Below the pieces are notes generated by a model. That model did not search any database. It saw only the letters and a list, made by a program, of their open reading frames with translations, and was not told where the DNA came from. This document shows, one piece after another, positions 11,912 through 24,926 of a stretch of DNA of 64,000 nt (its first letter is position 1; each line of letters opens with the position of its first letter). The stretch is from assembly GCA_032358165.1 (NCBI GenBank), contig JAALGY010000059.1:1116001-1180000 (forward strand), given 5' to 3'. Both the position numbers and the translations under genes were made by a program. The DNA comes from Diplosphaera chodatii (lineage: Eukaryota; Chlorophyta; Trebouxiophyceae; Prasiolales; Stichococcaceae).

Positions 11912-14900
11912 ATGCCGGGTTTCGGCAGCGTACTCCAACAGCATTCAGCTTGGGGCGCAGCTGCTCTCATGCTGGCCTTTCTGGTGGCTGGCTGCTGCAG
12001 TGCGCCTGCAGCAGCGGCCCCAGCACCTGGACCTGCGCCTTCGGGTTTCCCAGGTGACTGAGTCAGTAGTGCCTGAGGTATGCACATGTATAGGCTTTAG
12101 AAGAATACCTGAGCAGATGCGATATGCTGACCATGGTCAGTGTCAGGACTTGATGTATGTCAGGTCAGCGGTGTTTTCTATGACCCCTTTATTCCCTGAC
12201 AACCTTAACTTCAGTCGATGGTACAATGCTTTTCTGATAGCGAGCTGACTGCAGGCGATACGGGCATCATTTCGATGAGGTCAATGATACGGCCAGGGGA
12301 GCTGACCGAGAACGAGGTCGTGCCGCTCTTTTCGGTGAGTCTGCTGCATCCCCTCATCCTGGCCGGGCGCCTCTGCAAGTCCAGTCGCACGCTGACAATG
12401 CGCTGACGCTGTATGTGACAGCAATCGCCTCGCCTCGCGGCTGCCATGGCGGCAATGGGCCCTCCATCCACCATCCCACTGCGTCCGCGCCCTTGACCAA
12501 TACGGAAGCTGCAAACATGCCACCCTGCAGGACTCCTACCGCGTCATCGGGCCGCAGATGGGCGACATCACGCCCGACCTCAGGGCGGCGCTCATGCGGT
12601 CTGCGACGCAGGCCTACGGCAGCCTGTTCCACCTGCAGGTATGCAAGTGTGGCGTGCAATCTGAATTGTTGCACTGCCTGCTGCTGTGCGGCTGCAGCGC
12701 CGCAGATGTTCAGGGGGTGAACGAAGGTGTTGTGGGCTTACCTGGCATCTTGGCTTCTTGGGATCAGCGCTCACGGCTTCCGGTTGGGTTGCGTGCAGAT
12801 CAACATGACGGTCACTCCAGCGGCATCAGCGCCCGTTGTAACCTCAAATGCCACCAGCGATCCTGTATCAGCATCTGCAGCGATCTCCGCTCTCCTCAAC
12901 ACCAGCAGTACTGCTGAGTCGCATGTGGCTCATGCATCCCCCCTGCAGCAGCAGCAGGCCCCCGTCAGCACCAGCCCTGCAGCGGCCGCTGCTCCTGCGC
13001 CCATGCGCCGCCGTCGGGTGTGTTTGAACATCTTGAGCCTCGTTCAAGCCTGCACTGCTTTTGCTGATTTCAAGGATGCCGCCTGAGACTATTCTCACCC
13101 CGCCTGTGCGTCTGCTTGCCAACTCAAAGACCGCTGATTGTTTGCACAGCAGTATATACAGCTGGCTGTGCAAACTACGCCCACCAAAGCTGCACCTGTG
13201 TTCCTACCAGGTGCGCCGGCTGGCAGGCCTGCAGACCAGCACGGCACTCCCCGACAATTACACCGTCAGCACTGGTGAGGCTGCATGGCGGTACAGATGG
13301 CAACACACAGGCTATCAGATCTGCACCCACGCCTGCCCTGGGCTTACATTGTGGGACTCCTCATGGACATGTGCATGCAGCTGCCCCTGGACATGCAGAT
13401 TGGCATCTGCTCTCACACTGAGGTGATTTCTGCGCTGGTTCCAGGCGCTGCGGATGTGTCTTTCCACCTGTCTGGAGGCCTGGCTGCCGACGTCAGCGCC
13501 AATGCGATGCGCGGCATGATCGCCATGCGGGGCAACCTGCCGCAGGCCATGTACGTGCAGGGCTATCAGGTAGGGCGGGACGCTCCTCTGCTTTCAGTTG
13601 CAGGCTGCTGCATGCGCTCTGCCTACCATCGAGCGGCGCAGCTTCAGCTGTCTGTGCCAGTCGTGCTGGCAGCTGATGACGGCACATCTTGGATGTGACA
13701 CCGCGGTCACTGTCCAAGTGGTTTTGGACATAATATCATGGACCCATTATGCAGATGCTGTCCTCACAGCCTCTCAGGTAGCTGATGTGCAGCGTGTCAT
13801 TCACAATGCAGGTGCAATTCCTGTCGACGGGGGTGGGCGCGGAGCCCGCCGGCGTCATCCTGGTGCTGCGCATGCCGTGGAACTTCCTGGACATGCAGAT
13901 GTCCGTGTTTGAGGTCGTCATCGAGGTGGGTTCGTTGGCACCTGCTTGCATTGTTCATTTGTTCTGTTTCGAGGTGATTAGCGTGGGGAACTGCACTCGG
14001 CAGAGGCTGGGGAGCTGTTATGGGTGACCATCCTGGTGCTGCACGCCGGCCTGCTAAGTATGATCACATCGAGATGAGAGCATGCTTGACCACCATCTCA
14101 GGACGAACAGCTAGCTTGCCTTGCCTGTGCATGCAGTTTTCTGGTGGACCTGCGCCGCTGCCGGCGTCGTCACAAACCGCGCTGCTGCTGGCCACATTCG
14201 AGACTGTGCCTCAGGTGTGCATGCACCACACCCGTCGCTTCACAGGGAGGCTCTGCTCCAGAGCGTGGGCATCGCATGTTAGCCCTGCAGTTCTTGTTCA
14301 ATAATCCCACTGCAGTGGACACTTGATCTCGCCAGCCTGCACCAGCTGCTGTTGAACGTGATGGAAGGGCTTTGCTGACAGCAAGTGGTGGTTCTGGACC
14401 TCCTGCAGATCATCGCTGCCAACGTGACCCTCATCCATCAGGCGCCTGCCGGGCAGCTTTCCGCCTCCAATACCACGCTGCTGGTCCAGACGTCCCACCC
14501 TCCCAACACCTTCCTGCCGCAGGTGAACGTCAATCAGCTAAGAAGACCACTGAAGATCTTGAGCATATATCGCTACACCGCAGTGACTGTGTGCTTATCA
14601 ACTGCAGTCGTCTCATTCCACCTGCAACAGTATTGCAGAGTGTCATGTGCCAAACCCAGCAGTCCAAGTGCTGCGAGTCAGTTTTCAAAGTGAAGCTGCA
14701 GTTTTCTCAGCAAGTCACAAAACCGTGTCCGTCCAGAGTGGCAACATCATGGGAAGGCCACATGGCAACCAAAACTGACCATCGAATGGAACACGCCCAA
14801 CTACTGTAGGACCTTGGAGCACTTCAAGTTCGAGACCCCTGTTTGCAGGCCTTGGCTGCCAAGCTGGCGCCGGGACTGGGAGCCCTGAACCAGGCAGGAG

Positions 14901-17900
14901 TCCCGGGCACTGTGCGCCTTGCGTCTGCCAGACTGGCGCCAGAGCTCATGCCGTACATACAGGTGGAACACTGCTTACACGATGCCGGTTGGCAAGCAAG
15001 CGGCAAGCTTGCAAAATTGCATAGAGGAGTATGGTGCCACAGTGTTGTTGTGCGCTGGGATGAAGGACAGGACCCACCCTGCTGGTGTGGTCTATGCGAT
15101 GCACCTGAGTTCGTCTGCAGCGCCAGAACTACCGAGCATGCTGGCTGCAATGCTGCCAGGCGCATGATGGGCAAGGCCATGGGTGAACTGGAGGGTGTCT
15201 GTGACCATATGCTTGCACTTCCGCGCCCACAGGTGCCCAAAGCAAAGGAGGAGGGCTGGGCCAACCACAGCATCGCGCCCTTTGCCATGTGAGAGCTCGT
15301 TGGGTCCCATGATCGGCTCCCGATGTGGGATGCGTGCCCGAGCTGTGAGACGTCCAGAGCCATCCCACGCTGTTTCAGTTTGCCTGCGCACTGTCTCGGG
15401 TTGCGTGCGCCTGCTGCGTATGAGCTGGCGTGCAACATGTGGTGCACGGTTGCGGGTGCAGCCCTGGCGACCCTGCGACCAGCGAGCTGCCTCCCTCGCC
15501 GCCTGCGCCTCCGGCTGCGGAGCATGCCGACAGCCACAGTGGCCTGCCGCACGGCGCCATCGCTGGCATCGCAGTTGGCGCCGTGGTGGTTGTGATTGGC
15601 GTCAGTGCTGCCATCTGTTCCGGTGGGCACTGTTCATGATCGCTGACCAACAACTGCCGCACTCCAACACGTTGATCAATGGAATACCTGCAGCAATGTG
15701 TCTGCAACCAAGCAGGCAAGGTGTTGCGCCTCGGGAAGTGGCAGCTCCTTTCCCAGCACAACAGCTGTGCTGGGCCTCTGCAGGGCTGCTCCTGGCGATG
15801 CGGGCCAAGCGCCGCCGAGTTGACTCGAACGGTGAGCATCAAGCCAGTGGCAGTATGCATCTGAAGCTGTCAAAACACATAAGCGGCTGGCTGGCTGCTA
15901 GCGTGGTTCTCTGCTGTTGATCAGAGCTGGGGCAGGCATGACATGCCACCAACAAGCCACGGTTGTCAGAGCCGGTGAACTGAATCTACCTGTGGAGAGG
16001 TGGATCCACAGAGCTAAATCCCTTCTCAAGCTGTCATGCTGTGGCCCGCAGGCTCGGAAGACCAGATGGCAGAGTTGGACAGGCACCTTCGGGGCTGGGT
16101 CATCCCGGCTGACGACCTCACGATCAGCAGACGGGCAGACGGCAGCCCCTGGCTGCTGGGCTCAGGCGGGTTTGGCAGGGTGAGTGCTATATCTGTTGGT
16201 AGGGTTGTGGCTGCTATATGTTGTTGTCCGTCGACAGGCAGCTGAGGCGTTCAGCCCCGCATGCGTCGGTCCTTCCATGGTGCAGTGGCCGCAGAGCAGC
16301 TGAAGCTGGTGCAGGATATTTTGGCATGCAAAGCCTGTCAGGCAGCGGCAGTGTGCTCAGCGGCCGAGGCGGCAGCCTGCATACCATGCTCCGGCTGCTG
16401 CTCGTTGACTTATCTACGGCGTCCTGTCTGGTTACTGCAGGTGTACAAGGGCGTCCTGCGGGGCGTGCAGGAGGTGGCGATCAAGCAGTTGCGCCACGCC
16501 GGCGCCTCCGACCTCGACAAGTTCCTCGACGTGAGTATCAAGAGAGTGGAACTGCTGACACGACGGACGACAGCACATCAGCTGTCAGCCGCCACATTTA
16601 CTACAAAACACATTACGTTGCCATCTTGCTGACACAGTGGCTTGTTCCCCACAGGAGGTGGCGCTGCTGAAGGGGCTGTCCTACGACCGCAACATCGTGC
16701 AGTTCTACGGCGTGTGCCCGCAGCCCGGCGGCGAGCCGCCACTGCTGGTCCTGGAGTACATGGCAGGCGTGACTTTACAGCCATCAAGTGCTGAAGGGCC
16801 TCACTTAAACATACACACCGCAGCCCGGCGGCAAGCCGCCGCTGCTGGTCCTGGAGTACTTGCGGGTCTGGCGTTCAGACCATCAACTCTGCTGCGGTTG
16901 GTAGCGGACGCTGCTGTAACCACAGCTGGTCCTGCAGTGCATGGGATGTGCGAACGACAGCTCGTGCAGCACCTGGTGCAGTCTGCACCTGCAACCAGGC
17001 AGCGTCGGCAGCATGTATCGGAGCGTAGCAGTGCTGGGTGCTGCGTTGTTAGAACGATATTGCACCTGCCAGTGCCTGCTGGTCCGCTTCTTCACAATCT
17101 ACCAGATGATTGTATGGACCTAGCTACCAAAAAACGTCTTGCTCCTTGCCGGCTGCAGGCGGGGACCTGTGCCGCGCGCTGCCGGCCAGCCCCCCCCTGG
17201 GGTGGTACCACCTGGGCCACCGCATCGCGCTGGACGTGGCCCGCGCGCTGCACTACCTGCACTCCAACGAGGTACCATCGATGACCGTAGTTTGCTGCGC
17301 TGCGGCCCCTGAATTCAGCTGACTACTGCCAACCTTGCAGCCTGTATCTCTGTATGTGCAGTCTAGTACTGAGGGCACAGATGGTCACAACATGAAAGCC
17401 CCAGGTGTGGCGCTTCACGGCGCAGGTGGTGCACACCGACCTGAAGACCTCCAACATCCTGCTGTCGGCCGCCCGGGACACCGCCAAGGTCGGGCTGTGG
17501 CACGCTCATGTGCACAGCAGCGTAGCGTCCTGGCTGGTAGTGTGTAGTAGGGCACATCAGGCTATACTGCTGGGTAGATTTGACACATCCAGCAGATGGA
17601 AATAGTCCAGGGCAGGTCTATCCAAGCGGTGGTACATCTGATATGCAGGTGGGAGACGTGGGCTTGGCGCGGGTGCTCGACAACGTCACCCACCACTCGA
17701 ATGTCATGGAGTGGGTGCGCGATTTGCTGCGATGGCACTGTGTATGCACATCCACATGACAGTGCAGCCTCTCTCCGCACTGCAAAGCTGCATGTACAGT
17801 GCAGCATTACATCGTCGGTACTATGGGTCAGTTTGCACTGACGTCCAGTGTTCAGCTGTCGAAGCCTGAGGTGCTGCTGGATGTGGTGCAGACCTTTGCA

Positions 17901-19586
17901 TACGCCGCACCCGAGATGCTGCTGAACCAGCAGGTGCCCATGCTGCCTCCTCCTGTGCTCAGTGCAAGCTCATCTATCGAGAGATCATGGCAGTGCCCTT
18001 AGGTGGCTGCTGAAGCATCTGCTCAACTGTCAGCATGGCGTGGGTTTGTCAGTGCTGTACAACTGCTGACCTGAAGCGCACTTTGGACGCAGGTCAGCAC
18101 TGCTAGTGACATCTTCTCCTTTGGCGTCGTACTGCAAGAGGTGGGTAATGAGCCCACAGAAGCGCCCTCCAGCGTCCAGGGGAGCAGCTGCCACACGTAT
18201 GCATGTTGCTGTGGGAGTGATGGTGGGTCACACAGTATCATTGAGACCTATGATGTGTGCACACGCAGATGGTGACCCGCCAGGCGCCGGTCTCCCGCGG
18301 CCGCCTGGCAGTCCCGCAGGCGCCGCGCGACTGCCCCAACGACATCATCGACCTCATCAACGACTGCACCACATTTGCACCCGTGAGAGTATTCACGGTG
18401 GCTCCTGCCTGGTGCATGGGCCATGGGGTGTTGTGCTGCTGCCTGTTTGGCTAGGATGCGCACTCTTGCTGTTGACAACATGAAAGCTGTCAGCACGCAC
18501 ATGGCGTGGTAGTCTGTCAGGACCAGAGGGTCTGAGAGCTTGCAGGAAGCTGCCCGCCCTGTGTGGCTCTGCATGCTGCAGTTTTGGCAAGCAACGAAGC
18601 GGCTGCTGTACCACTGCCTGCGAGGCTGTCTACACGGTGTCCCCAAGTACACTGAGCAACACCTGCCTCATGTACATGACGGCCTGGCTGTGACATGCAT
18701 TAGCGACTTGACGCCACAGGAGAGGCTCGCAGGAGCGCTGACAAGTTACCTGGCCGCTTGTCAAAACTGATACTGACAAAACAGAACCAACAAAACAGAA
18801 CCAGCGGAAGCTCATACGTATGTTCACAGCGCGCAGGACGCCCGCCTGCTGGCCCGCCCGCTGCCCTGCCAGGTCTGTAAGATCTGACACACTGACAGTG
18901 AGTGCCTGGCCGATCCTCCACCCTCTACTATTGCAGGACGCCCGCCCGCTGGCCCGGGAGGTGTTCCGCCGCCTGCACGCCTCCTGCGCCGCGCACATCA
19001 ACGGCTTCGAGGCCGTCGCGGCCGGGGACGGCGGCCTCAGGCTGCTGGACACATGCCCGCAGCCATATGGGTGAGCTCTGCGCGAGTGACCCACAGTTGT
19101 ACAGCCTTTCTATATTCCTACACATCAGCCCCCACAGCTGCCTGCTTGGATGTGTAGCCCCTGGTGACAACGAGCGGATCTGGTAGTGGGCGACCAATGC
19201 CATTGTCATTCACGCCGTGTGACACTGACAGACTGCAGCTTTGCGGAGTTTGTCGGCTCACGTCGAAAACCACTGCAAGCGATGTTCCACAATGACTGGC
19301 ATCAGAATGCCATGCTGGACCTGCAGGTGAAATTGCAAACATCAGTCACTGCTTGGTCACACATCAGTGTACTTGCAGGCTGGACCAGTTTGACGAGCTG
19401 TTCTGTGAGGCGCTGGCGTCTCCACTGCCTGGAGACAGCGGCGCCACCGCCGGCTCCGCCTTCGCATCCAGCTGCAGCGCCGCCGGCGCGGGTGGCGGCA
19501 ACATCAGCGGCGCCTGCAGTATCAGCATCGGCGCTGGCAGCCATCGCAGCCCGAGCACCTGTACTCCCTCGCTCCAGCCTCTGTGA
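11912..19586 (+). CDS. Receptor-like protein kinase (TKL-type) with signal peptide, large ectodomain and one TM helix
   Basis: Predicted plasma-membrane receptor kinase. Starts MPGFGSVLQQ with a hydrophobic signal peptide (ALMLAFLVAGCC), then a Thr/Ser/Ala/Pro-rich ectodomain in about ten exons (12255-14960) with no family I recognise and several NxT/S sites. The exon at 15462-15621 encodes the TM segment GAIAGIAVGAVVVVIGVSAA; the next exon supplies basic residues (MRAKRRRV). The kinase follows: glycine loop GSGGFGR (to 16180), VAIK lysine (16441-16529), LEYMAGGDL (joined over a GC-AG intron), HTDLKTSNIL (17427-17488), GDVGLA (17648 on), APE in TFAYAAPEMLL (17892-17932), DIFSFGVVL (18094-18141), C-lobe to 19071 and a Ser/Ala/Gly-rich tail to TGA at 19584-19586. 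Unusual: HRD reads HTD and DFG reads DVG. Kinase identity is firm; ligand and pathway unknown. Confidence 0.85.
16721..16873 (+). repeat. Exon echo, offset 100 bp, in the receptor-kinase gene (donor side)
   Basis: The exon end that encodes QPGGEPPLLVLEY (16721-16766) is repeated at 16821-16866 as QPGGKPPLLVLEY inside the following intron. Similarity continues past the donor (GCGT and an ACCATCAA-like stretch), so the duplicated piece spanned the exon-intron border. Confidence 0.9.
16767..17158 (+). other. GC-AG intron in the kinase domain
   Basis: The exon ends GGCAG at 16766 followed by GCGTGA. Joining to 17159 (GCGGGGACC) gives LEYMAGGDL, the expected hinge of a TKL kinase, in frame. A GT donor that keeps this frame and motif was not found. 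This intron also holds the exon echo at 16821. Confidence 0.7.
18832..18958 (+). repeat. Exon echo, offset exactly 100 bp, in the receptor-kinase gene (acceptor side)
   Basis: CAGGACGCCCGCC at 18834 matches the acceptor and first codons of the real exon at 18934-18958 (DARPLARE). The upstream copy keeps the AG acceptor but loses similarity after about 30 bases. Confidence 0.8.
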
Positions 19587-20504
19587 CTCTCAGCAGCAGC
19601 AGCACTAGCCCTCGGGACAGCATCATTTCACTTTCAACCATATTCGTATGCACAGCCAGTGCTTCCACCACAGCAGCATTAGTACTTTCGGCCCACACAC
19701 CAGCAGTGCAACCGGCGTGTGCTCAGCCCCGGCATCATGTACTGAATCATCCTGTACGGGATGATAGATGGCTCACATGTGGCAGGTGATCTTGAGTCAC
19801 CTGTTGAAGTTGCCGCCCGGTGCTGATGATGGTATCTGCTGCACAGCTTTCAATTTGCCATCAGCACGATGCAGAATCAAAGCATATATCAGTCTGGGCA
19901 ATGGCAAGGTATGCAACGGCGTGAACAGTGTCGGTTCTGCAAGAACCGGTAGTGCCACCAACAGCAGAATCTAGACCACGAAACAGATGCCACAGTGCAC
20001 AATGAGCATTGTGCACACATCCTGCCGCTACAACGCAGCAGTGACCACCGAACTCTTGTATCCCATGTATGACCTTGCCCAGCGCCAGCATATGTAAGCT
20101 GCGGTGCTGTAGTTGAGACGTGTTGTTGATCTGGGCACGCAGGTTATTGAGTCTACTCTCCAGCAACACGGCCAGCTACTCTTCACGCCGCCATCTGCTG
20201 CCCTTCGCCGGCCATCTGCTGCTTGGCAGTCTGCACCCCAGCACCGCAACATCCCTCAGCACAGCTGCCGCACAGCTTGCAACTTTGACCTGCCACCCCA
20301 GCAGCATCTACTGCGCAGGTTCGGCTGTGCGGCTGCCAAAGATGGAGCTGATGATGCTGCCGGCCGTGGTCTGCTGCGCCGGCTTCGCTTCCTCCTTCCG
20401 CTCCTGTGGCGGCAGGAAAGCGCGAGCCACTGTTTGGCTCCAATGCACGACCTTACTAGCAGGCCCATAGCTTAATGGGTCCTGACTAAACCAAGCAAAA
20501 CCCT
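19587..20504. other. Convergent intergenic region between receptor kinase and BAR-like gene
   Basis: Holds both 3' ends. A GC-rich island at 20160-20440 has open frames on both strands, but none shows domain-like composition or exon borders. No feature is called. Confidence 0.55.
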
Positions 20505-23500
20505 CTAAGTGAAGATGTGGAGGCGTACCACAGGGTGGGTTGGCGCGGACGGCAGCTCCGTGACAGAGTCCTTGACGCCCTGCCCCGCCGGCTGCTGGTC
20601 GTTGACGGACATCTCGGACATCTGGGCGTTGGGTGCTTTCGCGCCGCCCACGCCGCCCGTCTCGGCCGCCTTCTCCTTCTCGTACTCCGCCTGCTCATCA
20701 AAGCGGCCCATCTGCGATAGGACGAAGCACGCTTCAAAGGCCTGTCCGATCAGTACCTCTTGGCGCACACTGTGAACAAGATTGTGCAGACACGCTGGCA
20801 TTGACCCGCAGTCCAGCAGCCACTCGTCAGCGGGTCGTAGGCGGACGCAGGAGCAGTTTACTTATGTCGCTTCGTCCAGGTTGATGCAGCTCAACCCTGC
20901 AGGTCCGCACAGCAGGATGCCGGCAGACTAGACCCTGAAACGTTCCTGGCATCATGTGAACCCTCACCCGGCCAGAGTCGCCCAGGTTGGACGTCGGAGT
21001 CGGGGACTTGAACTCCCTTGCCCGCATCGCCACCTGCACAGGGCAGGCCCGCTGTCAGGTGCGTGCGATCAGCACACTGCAGACAGCACGCCTCACAACC
21101 TTACCAGCTACGCAGGCAGCGCACGATGCAGGCACCCCAGAGGCTGCACTATGAGCCAGGCCACACACCCTGCATCACTTGTTGAGGACGCCGCAGGAAT
21201 CATGGGTGCCAGTGAGACAAGGTGGCAGTTGGCAATTCAATGCGCACCTCCTCGGGGGTGGAGTCGGAGATGACGGTGGTGGTCTCGCCGCCGACGGGCG
21301 TGGAAGTGACGCCGCCCTGCTGCGGGGCGGCCTGCTGCGGCACGGGGGCCTGCTGCGCGGCGCCCTGCTGCGGGATGGGCTGCAGGGCGGCGCCGGCCGG
21401 GATGACGGGCCCCGGGTGCAGGTGGCCGGTCTGCCCGGCGGAGGCGAGCGGCGTGACGGGCGGGCTCTGCTCGAAGCCGGGGGACTTGAAGGAGGCGCCG
21501 TAGCCGGTGGGGCTCGCGGCGGTGGGGGTGCCCACAGGGGTGCCCATGGGGCTGCCCGCGATGGAGCCGGTGCCCAGCGACAGCGGGCCGCTCGACTCGC
21601 GCTCGATGATCGGCATCTGCGCACAGAACCAAATGCCAAGCGAGTCAGTGTACAGCCCTCAACCCAAGCCGTCCTGATCCTGGTGATGCACCGACTCCCC
21701 AGTTGTTGCGTACACAATGCAACTGGGCATGCACATGCACACTTTGCGGTGACAGATGGAGCTGTGTACTGATGCTGAATCAGAAAGACCCACGAGCCAT
21801 GCTGCACTCGAGGAGTGCAGCATGAACGTCCAGCCAGTCTCCGCTTCAGCATAGCAGCACTGCTCATCAGAATAGGGCACTACCCAGCTGAGCAGTCATC
21901 ACTCATGCAGCAGATTGGGAGCCCACAAGAGTCCATGCCCTGACAGCACACCATACATGTGCATGCATCGAACCATATACTAGTGATACTGAACTGATGA
22001 CCAACGAACTACTATGTGATAGGCTGCCAATTGGTTTCTTGCCAGTTACGACTGACCTCCCGCTCCTCAGTGCGAAGCAGTACAATCAGGTCCAGCCCAT
22101 CAACTGCCTTTCGGCTTGAAAGGGGCTGCCTATCGGGGCTCACCTCCCGCTCCTTGGTGCGCAGCGCCTCGCCCGCATCCATCAGCGCCTTGGCCTGCAG
22201 CTGCAGCGCGTGCGCCACCAGGCCCAGCATCGCCTGCACGACGACAGAATGAAATTGCTTTCATGGCACGGTTCCAAACGCCACAGGCCAGCAGCAGCAC
22301 GTGGTTGTGGTTGCTGCTGCCGCCGCAGTGCACGCGGTGCTGCTGCCCTGGACGTGCACAGACGACTCGTGCGCCCGACGATGCACTGGCGTGTCGCCTG
22401 TGTCAGCTCAGGGAGGGGGGCACGAGAAGTCGCACCTGGGAGTCGGCCGCCAGCGCGACCAGCTCGTTGTGCACCTCATGCTCGACCGCGATGTACCGCT
22501 CCCGCTTGGCTGCAGACCAGGTGCCCCAGCTGGTCAGGCACTTCATCCATCACATTCAAGGCATTAACAACAGTAATTATGTCAGCAGTGTGAGTCGTAC
22601 TTCTGAGCCGGCAGCGCAACCCAGAACGCTTGCCGCTGCAGAGAAAGCGGTTTGATGATCAGCAAGCACTGGCAGGGTGGCATGAGGCAACAGGAGCACT
22701 CACTAGCAAGGATGGTCTCGGCCTGCGCCTCGTGCGCATTCAGGTTGGGGTCCTCCCGCCCGTCGGTCTTGCGCGCGTGCTTCAGGATCGCCTCCCTGCA
22801 GCGCAGCATCCACTGCCCTTGGGCCTGCCGCATATGTGCAGCATGTGGCTGAGCGCATCGCAAGACGACTGTGCCCACGAGTGTGGCATTGACGCGCCCC
22901 ATGCAGCTACGGACGTCCTTGATGATAGCTGCTGGTGGCAAATGGAAAGCTGCCTTGCAAGCTGACCTCTGCAAGCTGACCTCCAGGGAGATTTCGACCA
23001 GCCATCAGCCACGACCCATCTAGCGGCTTCACTCACCGGCATGCAGCCACATCCTTGCGGGCGCCGTCATACTCGTGGCGGGCGGCCTCCACCGCGGAGA
23101 TCTGGACCTGCGTGTTCAAGTGTGACACCTGACGTCAGCAACGCGTGGCTACCAGTGACCTGCTGGCCACGACATCCCACCAAACATTTTGGCCCACCGA
23201 CCAGCTTGGCACACCAGAGAGCTCGTGCGCCAACCCTAACTATATGTGGTCGATTGGAGCATGCAGACGAGGTAGACCATGGGGTGACAGGGTGCAACGG
23301 TATACCAAGGTAGTGGCTGACCTTGATGTGCTTGTACTGCTTGTGCCAGCGCTGCAGGGGGGTGTACACGTCGTCCTGCATGCTCATGTCCAGGTCCTGC
23401 AGGAAGAGATGGGCCTCAGCACCAGCAAGAGCTGCATTGCAGGATGTTAGTGTCGCTGTTTGACTGATGCGACGCGCAGAAGGTCACATAGGTCGGCTGT

Positions 23501-24926
23501 CCTGGGGGTGTGTCGCTACATAAGAGACGCTCACCAGCATGAACTTGCGGGAGGGGTGCGCGGCGAGGCTCTTGGAGGTGGGCGCGGCCTTGGTGATGTC
23601 CTCGGCGGGCAGCACGGCGCCCACGCCCTCCTCCCCCTTGCGCCACACGCGGGGGAACGCCGACAGGCTGTCGTCCGTCGTCTTGAGGATCTCTGCAGTT
23701 GCAAGATGTGTCGGCTCATGAGGTCACTTCGTGAGCGTGGCTGGGGACCATTGGGGGGTGTGGGCCAGGATGCAGGCGGGACACTTCCGAGTTACAGCAG
23801 CAGGGCCCACAGCACTGAGCGCAGCAGGGTGCAGCAGCTGCTGGCTGCCGGTGCTGGGGCAAGGACATCATGTGACGGTTGCATTATCTACCAGGGTGAG
23901 CATCTAACAGTGCAAGGGGAGAAATGCCTTGCCCCTGTTAGACCCCGCCGAACGTAGAACATGCACCAGAACTGGCCTATTGAACGGCTGTGCGCATTCA
24001 TGCTGTAAAGTCCTTGAAACTCACCATCGGTGGCCTTGGAGTACACGCGCAGCGCGGCCTCCTCCTTCAGCAGCTGCCGCTTGAACTGCACGCAAGCAGC
24101 CCAGTCGACGTCGGCATGAGCTCACTGAGTATGTGGTGAAAGCTGAGAACCGCAGACTATGCCTTGGCAACATTGCCAACAGGTGTGCATCAAGCCCACA
24201 GGCAGCAGCGAGTGCAACAGGTCCGACGGTGGGGCAGCTACTGTGCCGTGCACACACTCCTCTGCGCTTCAGTGCCCAGCAGGGACTCCGTGCTGGACTG
24301 TTTTATCATACCACTTTAGCCTTGGTGGTGGTGTAAGATTGACGCACCACTTGGACCTCATCAAAGGTGAGGCGCAGGCGCTCCGAGTGCTGCGTGCCCT
24401 TGAAGCTGGAGAACACTCCTGCGCAGCACGGGTCAGGAAAAAGGTGACTATGGCCGAACACAGCCTCATCCCATCGACGAGAGGCAGAGATGAGCTTCCA
24501 AAAGCACCATTGAGCAGCTGGCGGGTACCGCCACAAACGTTGCAACCAGCTGTAAACTGTGTGACAGTCCTGTGCATGCAACTGTTGAAGCAGAGCAGCA
24601 GCTGAAAGCAGGTCGTGTGTAGGTGCGCATCCAAGCCAAGCGGTATAGGCGCACATTGCCATACCAGACCAGCAGCATCCCCTGAGACCACTGGACGATC
24701 ATAGGGCCCAGAAAGAGCGCAGCATGCGGCGTGCGATGAGGACGGACGCTTGACACATACAAAGTCGCCCATGCGGTTTGTTCCCAATCCGGGCACCTTC
24801 CTCTAGTACCAGGGGCCGGTGCAGTGACAATGATGTGAAACATGAAAATGGCTTGGGACGCTGCAGCGGACAGCAGGTGTTTGCCCGACACGCACCGGGG
24901 CTTGCTGTCTTCTTGAAGACACCCAT
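20505..24926 (-). CDS. BAR/coiled-coil-like membrane-associated protein
   Basis: Multi-exon gene starting MGVFKKTASP at 24926. Exons on the minus strand: FSSFKGTQHSERLRLTFDE (about 24420-24360), FKRQLLKEEAALRVYSKATD (24078-24026), EILKTTDDSLSAF...RKFML (23695-23535), DLDMSMQDDVYTPLQRW (23398-23322), QISAVEAARHEYDGARKDV (23110-23050), REAILKHARKTDGREDPN (22830-22708), RYIAVEHEVHNELVALAA (22510-22436), MLGLVAHALQLQAKALMDAG (22236-22143), a Pro/Gly/Gln/Thr-rich exon starting MPIIERESSG (21616-about 21250), VAMRAREFKSPTPTSNLGD (21033-20968) and a terminal exon beginning MGRFDEQAEYEKEKAAE (20712-20505). Spacing of charged helices and the final RxxxxxEHEVHNEL segment resemble helix 3 of BAR domains, which bend membranes. 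The disordered tail could bind SH3-like partners. Family call is tentative; no frame breaks were seen. Confidence 0.6.
22051..22174 (-). repeat. Exon echo, offset 87 bp, in the BAR-like gene (donor side)
   Basis: On the minus strand the exon end LRTKER with donor GGTGAGC (22140-22172) is repeated 87 bp downstream as LRTEER with GGTCAGT (22053-22084). The ACCTCCCGCTCC core is shared at 22142 and 22055 on the plus strand. Confidence 0.85.

Noticed and set aside
20120..20475. Open frames on both strands in the 3' intergenic region after the receptor kinase
   Set aside because: No splice borders linking to a neighbour, no domain-like composition, and comparable frames on the opposite strand.
22955..22986. 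Short tandem GCAAGCTGACCTC pair
   Set aside because: A simple 14-bp repeat in an intron, not spanning an exon border; recorded but not interpreted.
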